From: Dendrolimus kikuchii
Taxonomy: Eukaryota > Arthropoda > Insecta > Lepidoptera > Lasiocampidae
Assembly (NCBI GenBank): GCA_019925095.2
Contig: CM034391.1
Location: forward strand, 3,623,051-3,687,050
Reading direction: 5' to 3'
DNA: 64,000 nucleotides
The notes beneath the pieces are model-generated. The model made no database searches. It had not been told where the DNA came from and saw only the letters and a list, made by a program, of their open reading frames with translations. The stretch's first letter is position 1. Each line of letters starts with the position of its first letter. The position numbers were made by a program, and so were the translations under genes. Below, piece by piece: positions 56,329 through 64,000 of the stretch.

Positions 56329-56546
56329 TATACTGTAATTTTTAATTACCTGGACTAAAATGACACCTGCGATCGACCTTTTTTTATGATACAAGCTTGA
56401 AGCAACTCACCACTGTGAGAAATAGAGAAATTCATTAGGATTAAACTTACAGTGGCGAGTTGTTTAATTCGACTCAATTATGATTCAAAAAAAGGTCGAC
56501 CGCAGCTGTCATTTTAGTCCAGGTAATTGAAAATCAAAGTATAGTA
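56329..56546. mobile_element. Palindromic MITE M4
   Basis: TTTAATTACCTGGACTAAAA at the left, TTTTAGTCCAGGTAATTGAA at the right, CGATCGACC / GGTCGACCG inside, and a shorter pair CAACTCACCACTGTGAG / TACAGTGGCGAGTTG at the centre. Confidence 0.75.
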
Positions 56547-58164
56547 TTCTTATTCCATGATAATAATAATATTCACAATATCCACTCGTGTTAAGCGTTA
56601 CTATAGTATTTCTTACAATGAAGTCAACATCTAATTTTTTTTTTTATTTATTCAAAGAATTTTGTTACTTTTTAAATGATTTTTACACTTTTTGTCACAT
56701 TACAATCAATGGAATAGTCATATGTCACCTGTTTTATCATTATAATTTGCTCAAATTACAATCAATAAGAGGGGGCAATTTTTTATACTAAATATGTATG
56801 TATATAGATAACGAGGATCCAAACTACATTCATAAATGTTACTGAAGGAATTATGATTTTATGGCATGTATATACGTAACTATATTTTTATATATACTCT
56901 ATACTACAATTTTGATATCAAAAGGCTCATATTATTTTAGAACAACATTCAATCATGACTCAAAACTTGTGACAATGCTAAATAAAAGCTTGAACTGAAA
57001 TGTTTGAGGAAACTAACAGATGGCGCTGTATTTACTCTAGGGTAGATGACAATCAAATCAATCAATATAGTTTTTATCACTTTACAAAGCGCCGGCGCCA
57101 CAGCCTTCTAGATTTTATATGAGCGTAGCAAGTTATGATGTCATAATTTTAAGGGGTCAAATAATCTCCCTATCTAATAAATCTTTCAAACAGTAATTAT
57201 AATTATTTTTATCGTAGTATTTTGAAAGTAAGACAAAAGTTTAGTATTTTATTACTCACTCCTATATACGTAATATTTTTCAAATCACATTCACGCCTAA
57301 CGTCAGACGATGATACAGTCGAAGATGGTGCACGCTTACCTAGGTAATCGTTATTTACATGCAATTTGAAGACACCTGTATAATTATAATTGTATGATGT
57401 GTCATCTACCCGATTCCATTCAAGATGTTGAGTCAAGGACTGAATGCTGTTTTTGAATATGGACCTTAGTTAAGTCTTTAGAAAAGATATTCTTCTTCAG
57501 TCTATTCTTTCTTAGGCATAATGGAATATATAAAACGAAACATTGTCCGGTCACAGAGCTGAAAGAACCTCCATTACAAATCACAGTATCTACCTCTCAG
57601 TCGGATACAAGTATGTTGCTGTCTCGCTCATTCAGTACGATTGCGACCGTGATAGCAATATATTTGTAGAGTGAAAGAGATGAATATGAATGGGTTATTT
57701 TATGACATTTTTTATGCAACGCGATCGGAGTACTTTGTTAAATAGGTAAAGAAAATCGACTTCCAAATTCAACACTTTATCGACAAATAACGACATTGTG
57801 CACAAAAAAAGATTTTCTATGCACTCAATATATTTCAATCTTCATAGTTCACTAAAAACGACAATATCTTGCAGACATATACTACGCTGCCATGAAATAC
57901 TTGTGTTACTCATGTTGAGTAAAAACATGTTTAAGTAGATAGTTTAAGCCACGTTAATACGAACCTGGTACGCTTGGACCAAATACACTCTGATAGTAAT
58001 TCGGACGCCTGTCCTATGGTGGCAAGTGCTTATCCAAGCACGCTTGGACAACTATCTCTGAATTCGTCTGATCTGAGTAGATATACTTGGACCATGCTTT
58101 TACGAGTCTTCTTGGATAACAATAGAAACAAATGGGTTTTAACTAAAAATGACCCCAAAAGAGT
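56547..58164. other. Repeat remains and unique sequence
   Basis: 57050-57230 is an M2 relative; 57285-57370 is the 3' end of the Jockey/CR1-type LINE in reverse; 57585-57700 is the repeat shared with 9430. No exon seen. Confidence 0.4.
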
Positions 58165-58382
58165 ATTTTTATTGCAGGAGTATAGCAGACTGGCAGATGG
58201 ACCTCCTGATGGCTAGTGGTGTACCTGTGGATGCCAATGTGTTGCCAGCCTCGAAGGAAGGACTGGAACTTAGCCAGCATATTTTAGACTAAGAGTGGTA
58301 GGCATCCAGACGGGTAATTTTGTCGCCTCTTACAACAAGCCGCCCGCAATTACTGAAATCTTCTTCCGTTCCTGCACGGGTT
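58165..58382 (-). mobile_element. Diverged SINE S1 copy
   Basis: TTTTATTGCAGGAGTATAGC to TCTTCCGTTCCTGCACGG; a facing diverged S1 piece lies at 58495-58620. Confidence 0.55.
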
Positions 58383-58624
58383 ATAGTGCGATGAACCGGA
58401 CAATATTACGACATCTGTGAGGTCTGACAGGATTAGTTAGTTTGCTCGTCTGAATCGCTATCACCCATAATTTAAAGTGAGCAGCAGCATCAGTGAGCAG
58501 TTTCCAGTCCTCTTAGTGGCTGGCATCACCCCTGGTGTTGCAAAAGTCCATAGGCGACTACTTACCATCAGGTGAACCGTATGCCTGTTTATTTGCTTCA
58601 GGCAATAAAGAGAAGTAAGCTCGG

Positions 58625-58980
58625 ATGAGTGTAAACTGTTATATGACAGTATACTTATATAACTGTTATATAACACTATACTTATATAATTGTTATATAA
58701 CAGTATACTTATAACTAATATAATATAACTGTTATATAATACTATACTAATATAACTGTTATATAAGTATACATACATAACTTCACGCCAGTTCCCTTGC
58801 GGAGTAAGCACGAACAACAGAGCACCATTCAGGCTTATTCATACACACCTCACTTGCTTCTTTGACATTCATAGCTCTTGTCATGCACGTTCGTCTGTTC
58901 TTAAGGCTCCCGACATCACCTTCTGCTAGTACACGATATATAAGTATACGATACTTATATAACTGTTAAAGTATACTTGT
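58625..58980. repeat. AT-rich tandem repeat interrupted by a LINE tail
   Basis: Units like ACTGTTATATAACAGTATAC repeat from 58635. A LINE tail (58773-58937, minus) is inserted with ATATAAGTATAC at 58761-58772 and 58938-58949. Confidence 0.85.
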
Positions 58981-60393
58981 GTGAACTTATTCCCTATGAA
59001 TGCAGTCGGTTCAAGCGTACTTGGACCATATCAATCGTGTAAGCCAAGCGACATACCTGCGGGACGTACCGCGCGGAAAGTTCGGCGACGGGATCAACGC
59101 TAATCTATAATATAATATCGTATAATAATATACGCAGTGTAACGCGGCGGAAATTCCGCTGATGTGTCATAGGTTATTTAAATAACATTGCGAGAGTATT
59201 TAGCCAAACTTTCCGCCGGTGTTAGGGTAACGATCTAACTGCGAGTTGCATGCCGTCAAACAAGGAAGTCGATTTAAAAATATTGTGCGTCAAAACAAAA
59301 AGTGTAGATACAACTACAAAATATCAAGAACACAATAATTGTCATTAAAATGCAATATCTTGAGACCTGTTTGTATACATATATTAATTGTATAACTATA
59401 CATAGAAGTAATATGTATACTGGGGCATGGAATAGGCATATTAAGTACATTACACATAACCCTGTTCTGATTGCTTTAAACTGTACAGGGTAAGCCCGGG
59501 TTAGCTGAAAATATATTTCTAAATCAAAACTTCATCTTCATTAGTAAATCTTTCACACTAGGGCAATTCTACTTTTTGGCGGGTAAATGTTCAATACGCA
59601 TCATTAGCCGCAACCAAGTTTTTTGCAACTGCTAGATCATTCATATTTGACTACAATTAATTGATCATTATTGTTATCAACAAATCAGTTGAAACAGAAA
59701 GGTTGTTAAAAAGCTATAATATTTTTAAAAACCTGGTTGCTACCAATGACGCGCGCGGTTGGACGCGGGAGAATCACCCACTTAGAAGTATTTTAGGGGC
59801 CGAACGAGTTATTCACCTGTTGTCATGATTTGTGTTTTGGTAACAATAAATGGTTTTATAATTTTAATAATGAATCATAAGGTCTTATAGCCAGAACCAT
59901 AAAACACACTAAAAAAAAAACAAACAAATTGTATGTATTTGGTTACCAGAAAACATCTACTGTCCATATGGTAATACTAAATAGAAAATTTTAAATAATG
60001 TTACAAACATAATATAAGTATTTTGTACATGTTTGGTGATTATTTGTCTCACCGTATGCACCCTTAGATTGTTCGAAATATATTTTCAAAACCCATAGTT
60101 ATTATCACTATTCTATACACTTAAACTACATGCAAACATCAGCCTTATTATATAACACATTATTTGATAATTCGCCCTTAACTAAAATCTGCATTAATCT
60201 ATTTTAATATAAATTTCGGAATAACAACATGAATCATGTTCAATTTGTATCATATTACTTATGGCGAATTAGTTTAAATACAAACGATTATAACTTGTAG
60301 ATGAGCTGGTATATATGTGTACTCTGATTTTTAATTACCTGGACTAAAATGACAGCTTCCATCGACTTTTTATTTTGCAAGCATAGGACATAT
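58981..60393. other. Unique sequence and a solo MITE M4 arm
   Basis: 59040-59240 is GC-richer; a short minus-strand stretch between GATTAG and CAG/GTATGT could be spliced but has no support. 60325-60375 is a solo left arm of M4. Confidence 0.35.
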
Positions 60394-60963
60394 TTCATTG
60401 TTTATAAGCCATATATAGCTTAATATGGCCATGAGTGATACATTTACAAGCTAAGCAAGGTACACTGATAATATTATCAGTCTACTTTGCTTAGCTTGTA
60501 AATGTACAATGTAAGAGTTTGCAGATTTATTTATAAAAAAACTAACTATACTTTGATTTTTAATTACCTAGACTAAAATGACAGTGTAGCTGCGATCGAC
60601 TTTTTACTGTTGCAAGCTTGGGGCATAGTGTTTTAATATGGTTCATTCATAAGCGAGTTGTGCGAGTTGAATCAACAACTCACCAGTGTGAGTTGAATCC
60701 TATAGAAATGCTATAAAGTTCAACTCATAGTGGTGACTTACATCAACCACCCACAGAACTCAATTATGAAAGAGTCATACTACAACACTATGCTCCAAGC
60801 TTACTACATAACAAAGTCAATGGCAGCTGCACTGTCATTTTAGTCCAGGTAATTAAAAATCAGAGAATAGTTTTTTTTTTTTATAAATAAATCTGCATAC
60901 TCATACATTGTATATTGACAAGCTAAGCAAGGTACAGTGGTACTATGGCTTATAAACAATGAA
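60394..60963. mobile_element. Palindrome within palindrome: MITE M4 inside a second MITE
   Basis: Outer arms TTCATTGTTTATAAGCCATA (left) and TATGGCTTATAAACAATGAA (right), both with AAGCTAAGCAAGGTAC. Inside, M4 at 60545-60871. In the left outer arm a separate hairpin (TTTACAAGCTAAGCAA / inverse) lies at 60443-60506. Confidence 0.75.
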
Positions 60964-63180
60964 CAACTGTGTAGTTGTTCCCAAACCAGAGAAAACGAAT
61001 TATTTTTAATACTCTACAGAGCTAAGTAGTAAGTAGTAATACGAAACTTGATAAGCTTATGTCGTCTTATAAAATATATTAGAATAGATTGATGCAGAAC
61101 TTATAGAATAAATCATAATATATGGATATAATGGAGGTTACCTTGTGCATATTTAAGACAAATTAGTATAACCTACTAAACTTAATTTAACTCATAATAT
61201 GGTAAGAAAAAATATGTAATTTACACGTAAATTTGAATCTAATTTGTTACTAAAAATTTGGCTAAGTGCGTGTCAATCTACACACAATAAACGCTTCTTT
61301 CGTAGCGACAAAATATTCACTTTTTTTTTTATTTGAGGACAAATTAATATACACGTTACGTATTATAGATCATCGTAAACATGCCAGTAAAAATTTAATA
61401 TCTTTTAACTCCATTATTAATTTGAAAAGTAGTTCATATTACAGAGTAAATTTTTCAAGTATGTCTTCAGGGCCAGATCCTAAGAAATAGCGAAAAACAC
61501 TCAAAAGAGTCTTGAGGCCCATTTTGGCGAAAACTAAAACTGCATCATTAGATTTAAAAAAAAAATAAGAATATCATTATATTTTCTAGTATAAATTAAT
61601 ATTCGAAACGCACTTTATTTTACAAAAAAAAAATACTACAGCAAAGAATATAAATCCCGTTTACGGTATCACAGCAATAGCTTGGCCAGAGTACTGCTCG
61701 ACAGAAACAACGAAATACATCGACTAAAGAGATGGCATATATTAAACCTAGACCAAAGGCTACAAACTGCCTGATTTTTTGTAATGGTTAAGTACTCACT
61801 GGAGTATAGACTAACAAAGTGACGCTCCGAACATCTGATTATGGCTCTCCAGCCGATTGCAGATGACAATGAGGAAAACAAAAGAATATTTACCCCAATC
61901 AATCAAACTAGTCAATAGGTAAACACGGATTACGTTCAAATGAAGCGCGGTCATATGACCGGCGCAATTTGATGTTTAATTAATGTATAGAAAATTGAAC
62001 ATTTCAAAAACAACCCTTTCCATTGGTGTGTCGTTTGATACTCTTACACAAAAATTAATCCTTATAATCTACTCTATGATTTAGTATGATAATACAGGCT
62101 GTGGTTATTTTGTCAAAATTAACCGATACGATTCTTGACGAGGGTAATTGATTTTTCAAAAATCTAATGATACCACTTTAGATTTATATTAAAATACTAA
62201 GTTAATAAGACAAACTTGGCAATTTTTTTTTTATTTGAAAGAATTTGCCTTAAATAAGCACGACTTGTTTAATAATAGACAATTACGACATAAACGTTGG
62301 TGCAATAATTGAGGCATTGGAACAGTATCATTATTCCCTTTTATGGCTCCGGTTGGGTATTGCGACTACATTAAATTAAAAAAAAAAAAACAAAAAAATA
62401 CAAGAGGAAACATAAAACTAAAGTAGGCAATGTTTACACCGCATTATGCTGATGGATATTTCTTTAAAAAAATATGAGTAGTTCTATTATTTTTGTTATC
62501 ATACATCGCAGTTACTATGGGATATACTGTCACAATTCTACATTTGGGTAGGTCATGTATGCGAGATAAAAATGAGCTCATATAAAATATATCTCTCACT
62601 CGCTCAGTTAAGTTAATAGCTCACCGGCTCATTCGGCTCAGTCGCCGACACAGAGCACGTTGTTTTCAATATGTACAGTGCAAATGGATCTTTGTGACTA
62701 TAAAAATAAAGTTGAGAATACCAAGTACACGTATCTATCTAAATGATATGATATCCTTTTCTGTTGTTAAAAACGAACTGCAGAAATTTATATATCTTTA
62801 TTGTATAAATAATTTCCATTTCTTTTGAAACAATATCAAAAATATTTCGTTTACATAAGCAGCGATAGTGACTAAAACATTAATCGTGTCACAAAACTAG
62901 CTCTTTCAGCTCTGAAAAATCCTAGAGCGAGAAGTGTCGTTCGGATTTATATTGTGACTGTAGTGATCTATTGAGCTAAATGAGTGATACAGTTCTTCCA
63001 AGAGAAAGAGCTTTACGATACGCCGTTCGCACAAGTCTTATTCAAAACGCTATTTATGTCAACTTTGAAAACATTTTTCTAGAACATATTTGCCCATTCT
63101 CCTTTTCGAAAATTAATATTTTGGTTCTGTAATAAATAACGAAGTCGCAAACCCAAAATCTTCAGTGTCTACCGTCAAAG
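60964..63180. other. AT-rich sequence downstream of terminal exon 2
   Basis: No exon or repeat end recognised. It would be 3' UTR and intron of the minus-strand gene. Confidence 0.4.
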
Positions 63181-63347
63181 CTATCGACTAAGTGTATCCT
63201 CCGAACTCCCAGACATCCTCCTTCCGCTGGTTTCGTCCACTTCATGATGGGTCCCATTGCAACCGTTGACCATACCTTCCTTTTGCGGGGAAGCTCGCTT
63301 CTTATACATTATATCCCAGATATGATGTACAATCAGATCAATAGCCA
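63181..63347 (-). CDS. Terminal coding exon, alternative C-terminus 2 of the same minus-strand gene
   Basis: Minus strand. Acceptor CCGTTGTTGCAG, then TG, then AIDLIVHHIWDIMYKKRASP, QKEGMVNGCNGTHHEVDETS, GRRMSGSSEDTLSR and TAG (63181-63183), 54 residues. It shares phase and the first nine residues (one difference) with the exon at 49685-49830, then diverges completely. Being nearer the unseen upstream exons, it would be the proximal choice. No poly(A) hexamer is close; the nearest AATAAA on this strand is about 380 nt downstream, near 62800. Confidence 0.7.
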
Positions 63348-64000
63348 CTGCAACAACGGAAAATCAACCTTATATACACGTAAATAAGGCTCTTTGCAGC
63401 TACTTAAGAGCATAGCCGCTGCAAGAAGATTTTGGAAAAGATCTTTGATATGTTGTGTTGCAATTTTATATGTGAGCTTGTTGCAGTGGCTATGGTCTTG
63501 AATACTTACCTTTAAGAAATACTCAATTAAACACTTAAGTGCGGCTGATTTGCTGAAGTATGTTAGATGAAATCTTTATATATAAAGTCTCCCGTTTGTT
63601 TGCGACTGCAAATTTCGAGTAGTCGAAACTTTTACATAACGTTACTTTTTAATAGAAAAGTGTTTTATACAGTACGTTTTGTCCAAGACTTTCTTAAATT
63701 TTTTACTTGTTTAATATTGATACGCAGCTGAACTACAGCGATGAATAATCCGGTATATATAGCAATACATATTAAAATAATAGGCAAAGGACATTGCCCA
63801 ACTTATTAGGAGAGTTGGGCTTCATATAAAATGATATGAGCCTTTTATGATTTTTTTCGCTATTTTCTAGAAAATTTAAATTATCATATACATTTTAACT
63901 TATTTAAACATTGAACTAGGTTTAAGAGAAATCTTAATTTTTCTAAAGCAATATTTCTTAGAATATCATAAATATGAAGTTACAACTTTCAAAAATATAT
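63348..64000. other. Intron upstream of terminal exon 2 (minus strand)
   Basis: No further exon recognised before the window ends. Confidence 0.4.

Noticed and set aside
57969..59030. Scattered CGCTTGGACCA-like motifs as an operator array
   Set aside because: Five loose matches over 1 kb with uneven spacing; no conserved flanks.
59058..59105. Short minus-strand exon between GATTAG and CAG/GTATGT
   Set aside because: Its 43 nt do not give the phase 1 end needed by the terminal exon at 49685 without a stop; acceptor weak.
1..64000. CRISPR array, bacterial operons or integrated virus
   Set aside because: Spliced exons and TE families show a eukaryotic locus; no spaced direct repeats and no viral gene seen.

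Overview
The window is typical of a lepidopteran (moth or butterfly) nuclear genome. It is AT-rich, its coding exons are short and GT-AG spliced, and the spaces between them are filled with small transposable elements: Helitron-like elements, SINEs, 5'-truncated LINE tails, palindromic MITEs, and mariner/Tc1 relics. Almost all long open frames are chance frames inside repeats.

Region 1 (1-27147, + strand) holds the 3' part of one split gene. I reconstruct eleven exons whose phases all match; they sum to 1287 nt, that is 428 codons plus a stop. The first three exons are the C-lobe of a MAP2K kinase domain (PERIDPP, DVWSLG, CLTKNYRQRPKY), best matched by hemipterous/MKK7, the JNK kinase. The other eight encode a long Pro/Ser/Arg/His-rich tail. 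The ATP-binding lobe and activation loop lie upstream of base 1. Five of the eleven 3' splice sites have a transposon within about 55 bp. One LINE landed 5 nt before the exon C junction and duplicated the original splice-site sequence.

Region 2 (27148-43484) is mostly repeats. It also holds a candidate alternative last exon for the same gene (37228-37291, poly(A) signal close by) and, on the minus strand, a candidate exon of an unrecognised protein with a membrane segment and a Cys-rich stretch (39372-39621).

Region 3 (43485-49684) holds a dead mariner copy (1.29 kb without its insert), split by a 271-bp SINE with a 14-bp target duplication. Other copies of that SINE at 28.5 and 30.0 kb also have target duplications, which fixes the ends of the family.

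Region 4 (49685-64000, - strand) is the most intriguing. Two terminal coding exons lie 13.4 kb apart, start in the same phase and open with nearly the same peptide (AIDLIVxHI). Of the first nine codons seven differ only synonymously, one is identical and one changes the residue. Each then runs to its own C-terminus and stop. This is the signature of old, selected, alternatively used last exons of a gene entering from beyond 64000. Between them lie a 3.4-kb Tc1/mariner-like element with a decayed transposase and a set of nested palindromic MITEs.

Family names rest on reading alone. Exon joins and the alternative exons are inferences from splice motifs, phase and codon pattern.
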